Positions 42,386 through 50,236 of a stretch of 64,000 nucleotides of DNA are shown in pieces. The stretch is from assembly GCA_949001935.1 (NCBI GenBank), contig CARJLX010000001.1, positions 248,001 through 312,000 on the forward strand, in the 5' to 3' direction. The stretch is from an uncultured Eubacteriales bacterium. Lineage in GTDB: Bacteria; Bacillota; Clostridia; Christensenellales; UBA1242. A program made the translations under genes and the position numbers. The stretch's first letter is position 1. Every line of letters begins with the position of its first letter. A model generated the notes under the pieces. It had not been told where the DNA came from. It made no database searches and saw only the letters and a list, made by a program, of their open reading frames with translations.

Positions 42386-43093
42386 ATGATATATGAAAAT
42401 TTAGGTAAATTTGCAGGAAAAGTTTATTGTTTTTCTTCTTTTGTTGATACCGCACAAGGCTTTCCTCAACCTTTAACTAAGGCAGAGGAATTAGAGTCTT
42501 TAAAGAAACTTAAAACAGGTGATAAAAAGGCTAGAGATTTGATTATTACTCATAATCTTCGTCTTGTTGCACATATAGTAAAAAAATATCCACATTCGCT
42601 TGAAGCTGATGATCTTATTTCGGTTGGAACTATAGGGCTTATTAAGGCTGTTGATAGCTTCGATGTTGATAAAGGTACAAAGTTTTCTACTTATGCCTCT
42701 CGTTGTATTGAAAATGAAATTCTTATGCTTATAAGGGCTAATAAACGGCACAAAAATGTTATTTCTTTAAGTTCGCCATGTCCAGGAATGGGGGATGATG
42801 ATAATGAGCTTGATCTTGAACATACTCTTCAAGCCGACATGAGTGATATTTTTGACCAAGTAGAACAAAAATGTGCAGTAGATAACATTCGTAGACAAGT
42901 GGATAGGAAATTGAAACCTATGGAAAGACAGGTAATTCATGCAAGATATGGGCTTGATGGTGGAGATTGTAAAACTCAATATGAGGTTGCTTCGGAGATA
43001 GGAATTTCACGATCTTATGTATCAAGAATAGAAAATAAGGCTTTAAAAATAATTCGTGAAGTGGTGCCAAAAGACGATCAAGAAAATTATTAG
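42386..43093 (+). CDS. sigK: Sporulation sigma factor, sigma-K-like
   Basis: 235 residues. Region 2 reads ARDLIITHNLRLVAHIVKKY, DDLISVGTIGLIKAVDSF, GTKFSTYASRCIENEILM; region 4 ends GISRSYVSRIENKALKII. The N-terminus up to FPQPLTKAEE has the short hydrophobic stretch typical of pro-sigma-K, removed by SpoIVFB. It is one uninterrupted reading frame, so there is no skin-type split. The mature factor would direct late mother-cell genes such as spore coat and exosporium. RBS GAAGGAGAG. Sigma-E is the other possibility, but the short pro-region and the FPQPLT motif favour K. Confidence 0.85.
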   Translation: MIYENLGKFAGKVYCFSSFVDTAQGFPQPLTKAEELESLKKLKTGDKKARDLIITHNLRLVAHIVKKYPHSLEADDLISVGTIGLIKAVDSFDVDKGTKFSTYASRCIENEILMLIRANKRHKNVISLSSPCPGMGDDDNELDLEHTLQADMSDIFDQVEQKCAVDNIRRQVDRKLKPMERQVIHARYGLDGGDCKTQYEVASEIGISRSYVSRIENKALKIIREVVPKDDQENY

Positions 43094-43241
43094 ATATTTT
43101 TCTTATTTCTAAATTATCTTTTGACAAATTTTATGTTTATTAGACAAAATAATACCTTTTTCATCTTTGTTAAATCTTCTTATCAAATTATAATAACAAA
43201 TGCACCAACAATTTAGTGCGAATTTATTTATAGGAGAAATT

Positions 43242-43853
43242 ATGGATATTAAAAAACAAAATGAAGAATTATTGTTGAAGATTAGGCAAGGAGATAAAAA
43301 AGCAAGAGATAAGATGATAGAATTAAATATTCCATTTGTGAATTATGTTTTGACTCACAAAATTGGCTATATTAAACCACAAGATAGGGAAGATTTTTTA
43401 GAGTGTGGTATTTTAGGTTTGATTAAAGCAGTCGATAGTTATAAACCAGAAAAGGGTACAGAATTTTCTACTTATTCTGCACGCTGTATTGAAAACGAAT
43501 TTTTAATGGAAATTAGAAAAAATAAAAAATATAGAACAACTTTATCCTTAGATAATGTGCTTCATCATAAAGATGAAAAAGTTTGTTCTTATTTAGATAA
43601 TATTGCAGATCCAGAAGATATTAATGAAACAATTGATGATATTATTGCTATTAAAACCATCAAAAAGGTTATCGCAACTAAGTTGAAAGAAAATCAGGCT
43701 AGTGTTTTGAATGCAAGATATTTTTCAGGTGATGTGAAACCTCAATCAGAGGTTTCACAAGAGTTGGAAATCAGTCAATCATATGTAAGTAGGCTCGAAA
43801 AACGCGGAATTGATAGAATAAAAAAGGTTTATGATAAAGTAGAAAATAGTTAA
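43242..43853 (+). CDS. Second sigma-70-family factor, divergent sporulation type
   Basis: 203 residues. Same plan as the adjacent sigK-like gene: IRQGDKKARDKMIELNIPFVNYVL, FLECGILGLIKAVDSY, GTEFSTYSARCIENEFLMEI, and a C-terminal LEISQSYVSRLEKRGIDRI helix-turn-helix. It lacks the hydrophobic pro-sequence and region 2.1 is changed (NIPFVNYVLTHKIGYI against NLRLVAHIVKKY). It is probably a paralogue of its neighbour with an altered role. ATG 43242 follows AGGAGAAATT. Not a clear SigE, F or G. Confidence 0.75.
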   Translation: MDIKKQNEELLLKIRQGDKKARDKMIELNIPFVNYVLTHKIGYIKPQDREDFLECGILGLIKAVDSYKPEKGTEFSTYSARCIENEFLMEIRKNKKYRTTLSLDNVLHHKDEKVCSYLDNIADPEDINETIDDIIAIKTIKKVIATKLKENQASVLNARYFSGDVKPQSEVSQELEISQSYVSRLEKRGIDRIKKVYDKVENS

Positions 43854-43944
43854 TGAACTTTTAGCAATTATTATAATTTTACATTAAAAAGATTATGATT
43901 ATAAAACTAATATTAAATTTTTCAAAAAAATTGTCAAAAATCAT

Positions 43945-43973
43945 TTGGCTTTTTTTTATAATTATTTTATAAT
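43945..43973 (+). promoter_or_regulatory. Promoter of the DisA_N-like gene
   Basis: TTGGCT (43945-43950), 17-base spacer, TATAAT (43968-43973); start predicted ~43980, RBS AAGGAG before ATG 44025. Confidence 0.65.
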
Positions 43974-44024
43974 CAAATTTAGAGATTATATAGAATAATT
44001 AAATTTATAAGGAGTTTTTATACA

Positions 44025-45398
44025 ATGGAAAAGGAAGAATTTCGCAAGATTGTTGAAAAATTAATCCTCCCGCTGTTTACGGGCTCTTTTATTAGTGGCG
44101 TTGAAGTTTCTACTTCAAGAGATAGCGAAGTTGCTTATGGTGACAAAAATTCTGTCCTTTTGAAACCTAATAAGACAGAAGAATATAGATTGGTTTTAAA
44201 CAGAAGTCAACCTTTCAAATCTATTGAATTAAATCTTTTAAAGTCGATTATTAATGAACTTGCTTCTATTACCGCTTTATCTTTGTATGATGAAAATTAT
44301 CTTTCAATCTTGCAAGGTCATGCTATTGAAAAGGCAATCTGTTCAACTTTGGCTGAAGAAGAAGACACTATGAACACTCTTTTGGGCTTGATTGGAGAAA
44401 TGGGGAAATGGGCAAGTAGAACTTATGAAGGGAAAAAGGTTGCCCTTGGTATTATCATAAATCAAAACGCTGATATAAATTCTGAGGTGAATAAAATACA
44501 TTATAGCGAAATTTTAGGACAAGACTTTTTTGCACTTTTATCTGATGGTAAACATTCTTATATCGAATTTGGTCGTCATGGCAATTTGCTTGGCTATGTT
44601 CAATTAGCCAAAATTCGTATGGCTCCTACAATATCTCCTTGTGATTATGAACTTATTGCAAGATATTGCAATGACAGAAGAATTGGTATAATATTAACAA
44701 ACTCAGGTGATCTTTTGATGTTCAAAAATCGTCAACTTCTCTACGCAAAGCGTAGAGGTGTTTGGCAGGTTTATTCTCATGAAGAAGTTATCCAACTTTT
44801 GTCTGGTCGCAAAGAAAATTATTCTTTAAAAGAAATTAGAAAATCTATTTATTTAACAGCCTTAGATAGTTCTTTTGCATACAATGGAGGATGTCTTGTT
44901 TATCTAGATAAAGGCATGGTTGAACAGGCTTTAATGCATATTAACGAACATGATATTTTAAGCGAAAAATATTATGAAATAAAAAAACATTTGGAAATTG
45001 AACAGGCTGGAAAGTTATATAATTTACAAACACTTTCTACAGTAGAAGCATTATATAGTCAACCATATGATAAATTTTTGGTTGAACAAAAATGTCATAA
45101 GGCTATGGCTCTTCGAAAGATTATTGCAGACAAGCCTTTCCAAGAGCTTAATCGACGACTTCGCCAAGAAATTGTTGGAATGGATGGTGCGACTATCGTT
45201 GATAGTGATGGAACTATCATTGCAACAGGAGCAATTTTGAAGATTGAGGCAGGTAGTGAAGGTGGTGGTCGTCTTGCAGCTGCTATGACGCTTGCAAAGT
45301 ATGGAATTTCAATCAAAATTTCTCAAGATGGAACAATGCAAGGTTTTTATAGCGATAAAAAGACTGGCAAATTAAGATCATTGTTTAATGTTGGATAA
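44025..45398 (+). CDS. DisA_N (diadenylate cyclase-like) domain protein
   Basis: 457 residues, no membrane helix. The C-terminal ~75 residues look like the second half of a DAC domain: MDGATIVDSDGTIIATGAIL (DGA at residues ~387-389), then a GGGRLAAAMTLAKYGISIKIS stretch where active diadenylate cyclases have GTRHRAA and VVSEE. DGA is kept but RHR is lost, so c-di-AMP synthesis is unlikely or altered. Residues 1-380 are an uncharacterised cytoplasmic region with a YIEFGRHGNLLGYVQLAK segment. RBS AAGGAG. Such proteins are known in uncultured Clostridia and Bacteroides, but their role is not. Confidence 0.6.
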   Translation: MEKEEFRKIVEKLILPLFTGSFISGVEVSTSRDSEVAYGDKNSVLLKPNKTEEYRLVLNRSQPFKSIELNLLKSIINELASITALSLYDENYLSILQGHAIEKAICSTLAEEEDTMNTLLGLIGEMGKWASRTYEGKKVALGIIINQNADINSEVNKIHYSEILGQDFFALLSDGKHSYIEFGRHGNLLGYVQLAKIRMAPTISPCDYELIARYCNDRRIGIILTNSGDLLMFKNRQLLYAKRRGVWQVYSHEEVIQLLSGRKENYSLKEIRKSIYLTALDSSFAYNGGCLVYLDKGMVEQALMHINEHDILSEKYYEIKKHLEIEQAGKLYNLQTLSTVEALYSQPYDKFLVEQKCHKAMALRKIIADKPFQELNRRLRQEIVGMDGATIVDSDGTIIATGAILKIEAGSEGGGRLAAAMTLAKYGISIKISQDGTMQGFYSDKKTGKLRSLFNVG

Positions 45399-45464
45399 TT
45401 TACTTTTCTTTAAAAAAAACTAAAAAGCATTTCTTACTTTTTATAAAGTCACGATATGCTTTTT
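45399..45464 (+). repeat. Composite intergenic hairpin repeat, copy 6 (palindrome arm deleted)
   Basis: TTTACTTTTCTTTAAA (from 45399), right arm of palindrome A missing, then AAAACTAA, then hairpin B AAAAAGCAT (45422-45430) / ATGCTTTTT (45456-45464). It follows the stop codon directly and can act as terminator. Confidence 0.7.
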
Positions 45465-45478
45465 ATAAATTATTATAC

Positions 45479-45507
45479 TTGACAAAAAATTGCTTTTGTG
45501 ATATCCT
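45479..45507 (+). promoter_or_regulatory. Promoter of the RNase P RNA gene
   Basis: TTGACA (45479-45484), 17-base spacer, extended -10 TGaTATCCT (-10 45502-45507). Predicted start 45514. Confidence 0.88.
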
Positions 45508-45513
45508 TTATTT

Positions 45514-45838
45514 AGTTAAGCAGACAGTCGCGCCGCTTTGGCGAGGAAAGTCCGGGCTTCAAGAGAACTGGGTGCTGGTTAACGGCCAGTGGAGGCGACT
45601 CTAAGGATAGTGCAACAGAAATAAACTGCCTAATTTACTTTAGGTGATGGTGGAAAGGTGGTGTAAGAGACCACCGGTTGGGTAGGAATATCTAACGCTC
45701 TGTAAACCCCACTCGAAGCAAGGCTGTCGGGGCAATAGGCTTGTTCTCTCCTGCTCCAAACGCTGCTAGAGGTTATAGGCAACTATAATCGTAGATAGAT
45801 GACTGTCTAATACAGAACCCGGCTTACAGCTTAACTCA
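45514..45838 (+). ncRNA. rnpB: RNase P RNA
   Basis: The catalytic RNA that removes 5' leaders from tRNA precursors. The diagnostic GAGGAAAGTCCGGGC is at ~45551-45565, CAACAGAAA follows (~45612), and the 3' universal segment ACAGAACCCGGCTTA (~45812) closes the core. GTTAAGC (45515-45521) pairs with GCTTAAC (45829-45835) to form helix P1. Ends are inferred from the P1 pairing and the promoter; the length (~325 nt) is rather short. Confidence 0.95.
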
Positions 45839-45861
45839 AGCCAAAAGGCTTTGAAAACTCT

Positions 45862-45884
45862 AAAGTGGCATTGCCACTTTTTTA
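45862..45884 (+). terminator. Terminator after rnpB
   Basis: AAAGTGGCA-T-TGCCACTTT followed by TTTATTTT; the same GTGGCATTGCCAC core as elsewhere in the window. Confidence 0.9.
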
Positions 45885-45944
45885 TTTTATTTGTTGACAA
45901 AATATGCATTTTGTGTAATAATTTAAACATCAAAGGGGAATATT

Positions 45945-46196
45945 ATGAATGATTTTGTAAGAGTTGAAGTAGAAGAAGAAAAAAAGATTACAAAAGGTCT
46001 TGTAAAGGTTGAAAAAAATATCTATGAAATTCCTAGAACAATTTTTTGTCCAGATTGTGGCTATTTTGCAGAATTTACAAGATTTTATAGCGGAAGCGGC
46101 CGTTATGATTGTAAAGGTGCACATTGTAGGTATTCAATCACTTCTGATGAATATGTTGCACAAGAACTTGCAAAAGCAGAGCAGGAACAAAAATAA
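45945..46196 (+). CDS. Small zinc-ribbon protein
   Basis: 83 residues. One zinc-ribbon-like unit: CPDCGYFAEFTRFYSGSGRYDCKGAHC, i.e. CxxC and CxxxxC spaced 17 residues apart, between charged ends (N-terminal EVEEEKKITKG, C-terminal AQELAKAEQEQK). Function unknown; it could bind RNA or a protein partner. RBS AAAGGGG; a TTGACA box (45894-45899) with an AATAAT -10 lies upstream. Confidence 0.75.
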   Translation: MNDFVRVEVEEEKKITKGLVKVEKNIYEIPRTIFCPDCGYFAEFTRFYSGSGRYDCKGAHCRYSITSDEYVAQELAKAEQEQK

Positions 46197-46210
46197 AAAT
46201 AGAATAGTTA

Positions 46211-46295
46211 AAACAACCATTTAAAAACTTATTGAAAGTTTTTAAATGGTTGTTTTTGGTTTTCTTTTGTTTACTTTTCTTTTAAAGAAAAGTAA
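46211..46295 (-). repeat. Composite intergenic hairpin repeat, copy 7
   Basis: Hairpin B is very long here: arms 46211-46230 and 46236-46255, 20 bp perfect with a 5-base loop. Linker with TTTTCTTTTG (46260-46269). Palindrome A: TTACTTTTCTTT (46271-46282) / AAAGAAAAGTAA (46284-46295). Minus orientation. Confidence 0.85.
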
Positions 46296-46340
46296 GAAAA
46301 AAACAAGAATAAAAGTAAAAAAAATGTCAATAACCTTTGC

Positions 46341-47564
46341 ATGAAAAGAAAAGAATATATTGAAAAACTTGCAAGTTTAATCAAAAATAGAGTGCTTTTT
46401 CATGCACCTATTGTTTATGATGACGAGGTAGATTTTGACCTATTAGAGGTTGTTGGAATTAATAAAAACCTGCCAATTTTTAAATTTACAAAACCTCTTA
46501 ATAAAAATCTCTACAAAGCCCTAAAACAGGCGCAAAGAGAGGTTTCTTTTAACTTAATTTTAACTCATGAAGAAAATGTTAAAAAATCGTGGTCAAAAAA
46601 CCTTAAAAATCTCTACTTTTTAGACGAGGAAGTTTGTAGTTATAACCTTCTTTCTTCTATCAATAAATTGAATATAAACTATCTCTCTCATTCTTCCTTT
46701 TCAAGCAGTATAAATGAGGAATATTTGAAGGTTAATGATGAGTTTGTTAATCTTTCTTTTAAACAATTTTATTTGTATAAAAAGTTAGTTTCAAATGGGG
46801 TGATATTTGAAGCTAAAGAGTTTATTTTGAATGGAAAAAATTTTTATTTAACCTTCAATAATCCTCTCAAACAGTCACAGGCGTGCCTGTTTGAAATAAA
46901 TGTACCTTTGCCTAATGGCTACTATCATTTTTCTAAATGTAAAACAGGAATTAAAATAACAAATTTGACAAGTAAAGAAGTTTGTTATTTTAACCATAAT
47001 TGCAAAGGTGGAAAATTACTATTCTCCTGTATTGATGGGCTAGAGAGCAGTACAAGAGCGTGTATAAACTTGCGTCTTGAATTTCAGTTAAAAGCACATG
47101 AACAAAAGCGAATATATTTTAATTTTGGCAATAATGCTTATCTATTAAATTCACCTAAAGAGGTGGAAGATTTTTTCACACTTTCACAACTAAAAGCCTT
47201 TCAAAAATTTGATGTTAAAGTGTCTAGCAGAGATAAAGTTTTTGACGATAAATTTAACAACATTTTACCTCAAAAAATTTGGACAGCATGGGAGCGTTTT
47301 AGTATAGATCAAGTTGCAGAAGAGGAATATTTAAAGATAAAAAATAAACTTGTGAAATCAACAAATAATGGTTATATGGTCAATGAAAAAATGGAGATAA
47401 AAGCACTTAAGATTTTTCAAAATAATAGTTACAAAAGGGTGTTTATTGTTCAAGGGGAACAAAGATATATTATGGCAGAAAAAACTCGCTTTTTTAACTT
47501 TACACAAATTAGCAAAGATTTTTTTAATAAAACTAATGAAATATATTTGTGTTTTGGCAAATAA
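46341..47564 (+). CDS. Unknown protein, possibly a degenerate glycoside-phosphorylase-like fold
   Basis: 407 residues, no signal peptide or membrane helix, rich in Asn, Lys, Phe and Tyr. A central beta-rich part (FYLTFNNPLKQSQACLFEI ... LEFQLKAHEQKRIYFNFGNNAYLLNSPKEVEDFF) followed by DVKVSSRDKVFDDKFNNILPQKIW faintly recalls the beta-sandwich-to-helix junction of GH94 (cellobiose phosphorylase) proteins, but the catalytic barrel is absent, so this is only a guess. No Shine-Dalgarno sequence precedes the ATG, whose upstream region is the repeat at 46211-46295. It may share a transcript with rarA, though rarA also has a promoter inside its 3' end. Confidence 0.55.
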   Translation: MKRKEYIEKLASLIKNRVLFHAPIVYDDEVDFDLLEVVGINKNLPIFKFTKPLNKNLYKALKQAQREVSFNLILTHEENVKKSWSKNLKNLYFLDEEVCSYNLLSSINKLNINYLSHSSFSSSINEEYLKVNDEFVNLSFKQFYLYKKLVSNGVIFEAKEFILNGKNFYLTFNNPLKQSQACLFEINVPLPNGYYHFSKCKTGIKITNLTSKEVCYFNHNCKGGKLLFSCIDGLESSTRACINLRLEFQLKAHEQKRIYFNFGNNAYLLNSPKEVEDFFTLSQLKAFQKFDVKVSSRDKVFDDKFNNILPQKIWTAWERFSIDQVAEEEYLKIKNKLVKSTNNGYMVNEKMEIKALKIFQNNSYKRVFIVQGEQRYIMAEKTRFFNFTQISKDFFNKTNEIYLCFGK

Positions 47565-47575
47565 CATGTTATACT
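47547..47575 (+). promoter_or_regulatory. Promoter of rarA, near-leaderless
   Basis: TTGTGT (47547-47552), 17-base spacer, extended -10 TGtTATACT (-10 47570-47575). Predicted start ~47582, about three bases before ATG 47585. No Shine-Dalgarno sequence. It overlaps the end of the upstream gene. Confidence 0.75.
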
Positions 47576-47584
47576 AAAGCCGAA

Positions 47585-48856
47585 ATGGAAAACCTTGAGC
47601 CTCGTGTTCCACTTGCTGAAAAAATGCGTCCAAACTCATTAGAAGATTTTGTTGGGCAGGAACATATTGTTGGAAAAAACTGTTTACTTTATAGAGCTAT
47701 CAAATTTGGGACACTTGGTAGTTGCATTTTTTATGGGCCTCCAGGAACAGGTAAGACAACGCTTGCAAATATTATTGCAAATACTTTGAAGGCTAGATAT
47801 GTTAAACTTAATGCTGTGACAAGTGGTGTTGGTGATGCAAAAGCTATTATTGAAAGGGCAAGAGCAGATAAGGCTATGTTTGGCACTGACACATTTTTGC
47901 TTTTAGATGAATGTCATAGATGGAATAAAGCTCAAAGCGATTGTGTTTTAGAAGCTATTGAAGATGGTTCAATTTTCTTTATTGGTTCTACGACTGAAAA
48001 TCCTTATACCGCTATGACGAGAGCAATTGTTTCTCGTTGTCGTGTTTTTGAATTTAAGCCATTATCTACTAAAGATATAGTTAAAAAACTTAAGCAGGCA
48101 ATACAAGATAAAGATAGGGGGCTTGGAAATCTTCCAATCGAATGTGAAGAAAAAGCTCTTGAATACTTTGCATTTGCTTCTGGTGGTGACGCCAGAAGTT
48201 GTTTGAATGCTTTGGAGCTTGCTGTAAATACAACGCCCTTATCAAAAGATAAAAAAATACATATCACTTTGGAAGTTGCTCAACAATCAATTGATAAAAA
48301 AGCACTTTCTCTGGATGAAAATATGTATTATGATAATCTTTCTGCTTTTTGTAAAAGTTTGCGAGGAAGTGATACTGACGCCGCTTTATATTATGCTCAT
48401 AGATTGATTAAGGCGGGAATTGACCCAATGGTGATTGCACGAAGACTTGTTGCTCATTCAAGTGAAGATGTTGGCATGGCGGATTCAAATGCATTATTGC
48501 TTTCAACTTCTGCTATGTATGCACTTGAAAAAATGGGGCAACCTGAGGGGTTGATTCCTTTAACACACGCAATAATTTATGTTTGCGAGGCAGAAAAATC
48601 TAATTCTGTTGTAAATGCCATGCATATGGCTCAAGAAGATGCAGAAAATAATACAGATAACAAAATCCCAAATCATTTAAAAAATCATCCTAGTACAAAT
48701 AAGGATGGACATGGGAAATATAAATATCCACATGATTATGGTGGCTATGTGAAACAACAATATTTACCAGATAGTTTAAAAGATAGGGTATATTACACGC
48801 CAAGTGGAAATGGTAGAGAAAAAAACTTGATAAGAAAAAAGTTTAGAGGAGAATAA
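47585..48856 (+). CDS. rarA: Replication-associated recombination protein A (RarA/MgsA AAA+ ATPase)
   Basis: 423 residues. It acts at stalled replication forks. RPNSLEDFVGQEHIVG at the start, Walker A YGPPGTGKTT (~residue 55), Walker B FLLLDECHRWNKAQ, sensor I GSTTENPY, arginine-finger region SRCRVFEF, and the C-terminal tetramerisation domain with HLKNHPSTN and KYPHDYGGYVKQQYLPD. The ATG at 47585 gives the usual MENLEPRVPLAEKMRP start; the frame runs upstream to 47549 inside the promoter. Confidence 0.95.
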   Translation: MENLEPRVPLAEKMRPNSLEDFVGQEHIVGKNCLLYRAIKFGTLGSCIFYGPPGTGKTTLANIIANTLKARYVKLNAVTSGVGDAKAIIERARADKAMFGTDTFLLLDECHRWNKAQSDCVLEAIEDGSIFFIGSTTENPYTAMTRAIVSRCRVFEFKPLSTKDIVKKLKQAIQDKDRGLGNLPIECEEKALEYFAFASGGDARSCLNALELAVNTTPLSKDKKIHITLEVAQQSIDKKALSLDENMYYDNLSAFCKSLRGSDTDAALYYAHRLIKAGIDPMVIARRLVAHSSEDVGMADSNALLLSTSAMYALEKMGQPEGLIPLTHAIIYVCEAEKSNSVVNAMHMAQEDAENNTDNKIPNHLKNHPSTNKDGHGKYKYPHDYGGYVKQQYLPDSLKDRVYYTPSGNGREKNLIRKKFRGE

Positions 48857-48858
48857 TT

Positions 48859-49920
48859 ATGTTTGGATTACGACCAGATGGAAAAAGAGTTAAAGGTATG
48901 GGTATCATTGAAAAAGCTGAACCTTTCTTTATGCCTATGAGAATTGATGCCGTAAATTTATTAACTGTGACAACGCCTTGTGCACCTATTGATGAATTTA
49001 TTGCAAGAGAAAAGAGAAATGGCAACTCATATTCATATATGCATATTATGATTGCGACAATAGTTAGGCTATTATATCTTCGTCCAAAACTCAATCGTTT
49101 TATTATGCGTGGAACAACCTATCAAAGAAAGGGTATACAAGTTTCTATGGATATTAAGAAAAAACTTGAAGACGAAGGAGCAAATGAAACGTTAAAATTT
49201 TATTTTACAGGAAGAGAAAATTTGGATGAAGTAAAACATATTGTTGACGACCTTATTTCTAAAACAATTTCTGGGCAAGAAGAAGGTAAGACTTCTGGTT
49301 TTATAAAACATTTAACTTGGACTCCTTCTTGGGTTATTCGTTGGGGACTTGCTATTTTGAGATGGCTTGATAAACATGGCTTAATTCCAAATAGTGTTTT
49401 AAAGGCTAGCCCTTTCCACACAAGTTGCTTTTTTACTAACTTAAAAAGTATAAGACTTGGCTATATTTATCACCATTTGTATAATTTTGGTACAACTTCT
49501 ATTTTTATAGCTATGGGAAAAGAAAAAATGATGCCCGTTGTTGAAAATAATAAAGAATTAAAAATTGCTAAAATGCTTGAACTTGGAATAAGTCTTGATG
49601 AGCGTATCGCCGATGGTTATTATATGGCAAAATCTTTGAGAATGATGAGAGATATTATGGCAAATCTAGATTGTTTGAAAGAGTTTATGCCTGATGATGG
49701 AACCATTCCAACAAAGATTAAAAAAGCTAAGAAAAAGACAACTAAAAAAGCAAAAACTAAGAAATCTAAAAGCAAGGTTAAGGTGAAAAAGGTAAAGGAA
49801 GAAAAACCTAAAAAACTTAAACCTGTGAAAGTTAAAAAAGAACATCATGGCATTCATTTTAAGAAAAAAGCAGATAATGTTTTTGTTGCTGAAAAGGAAG
49901 AAAAAGCTAAAGACGAATAA
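48859..49920 (+). CDS. E2 (2-oxoacid dehydrogenase acyltransferase)-like protein with Lys-rich tail
   Basis: 353 residues. The fold resembles the trimeric CoA-dependent acyltransferase / chloramphenicol acetyltransferase family: FGLRPDGKRVKGMGIIEKAEPFFMP at the start, SYMHIMIATIVRLL, a SPFHTSCFFTNLKSI turn, and LDERIADGYYMAKSLRMM where active E2 enzymes have DHRxxDG. The catalytic His is replaced by Glu, so catalysis is doubtful. A Lys/Thr/Val-rich tail (~residues 285-340) could bind nucleic acid or a membrane surface. It follows rarA by two bases. Family members without a lipoyl domain are seen in Clostridia; their function is unknown. Confidence 0.75.
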   Translation: MFGLRPDGKRVKGMGIIEKAEPFFMPMRIDAVNLLTVTTPCAPIDEFIAREKRNGNSYSYMHIMIATIVRLLYLRPKLNRFIMRGTTYQRKGIQVSMDIKKKLEDEGANETLKFYFTGRENLDEVKHIVDDLISKTISGQEEGKTSGFIKHLTWTPSWVIRWGLAILRWLDKHGLIPNSVLKASPFHTSCFFTNLKSIRLGYIYHHLYNFGTTSIFIAMGKEKMMPVVENNKELKIAKMLELGISLDERIADGYYMAKSLRMMRDIMANLDCLKEFMPDDGTIPTKIKKAKKKTTKKAKTKKSKSKVKVKKVKEEKPKKLKPVKVKKEHHGIHFKKKADNVFVAEKEEKAKDE

Positions 49921-49940
49921 TTAATTTACGAGGTGTGTTT

Positions 49941-50222
49941 ATGAAAACTATTTTATATTTTATTTTATCATTACTCACAATAGTTTATGTAGGTTTAATG
50001 TGTTATCTCAATATTTATCCTGACGCTGTTAATGCTGGAACCGTGATAGGAAATATACTCAAATATGTTCAACTTTATGGCGGAATTGTTCTTGTATTTG
50101 TTTTTGCTTTTGTAAATTTCTTTGGCAGTCCTTTAAAGGTAGTTTTCTTTACTATTCTCATTATTGTTGCAATTGCATTTATTGTCACTGCTGTTGTACC
50201 TCAGTTTATTCACATTGGCTAA
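49941..50222 (+). CDS. Small membrane protein, three helices
   Basis: 93 residues almost filled by three hydrophobic helices (residues ~4-24, 38-60, 65-88). No family recognised. Start ATG 49941 after GAGGTGTGT; polA starts 14 bases after its stop, and the gene is probably co-transcribed with rarA and polA. Confidence 0.7.
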   Translation: MKTILYFILSLLTIVYVGLMCYLNIYPDAVNAGTVIGNILKYVQLYGGIVLVFVFAFVNFFGSPLKVVFFTILIIVAIAFIVTAVVPQFIHIG

Positions 50223-50236
50223 AAAGGAGTTGTCTT

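Noticed and set aside
42386..43093. Possible skin-type interruption or frameshift in sigK
   Set aside because: Regions 2 and 4 are in one intact frame of normal length.
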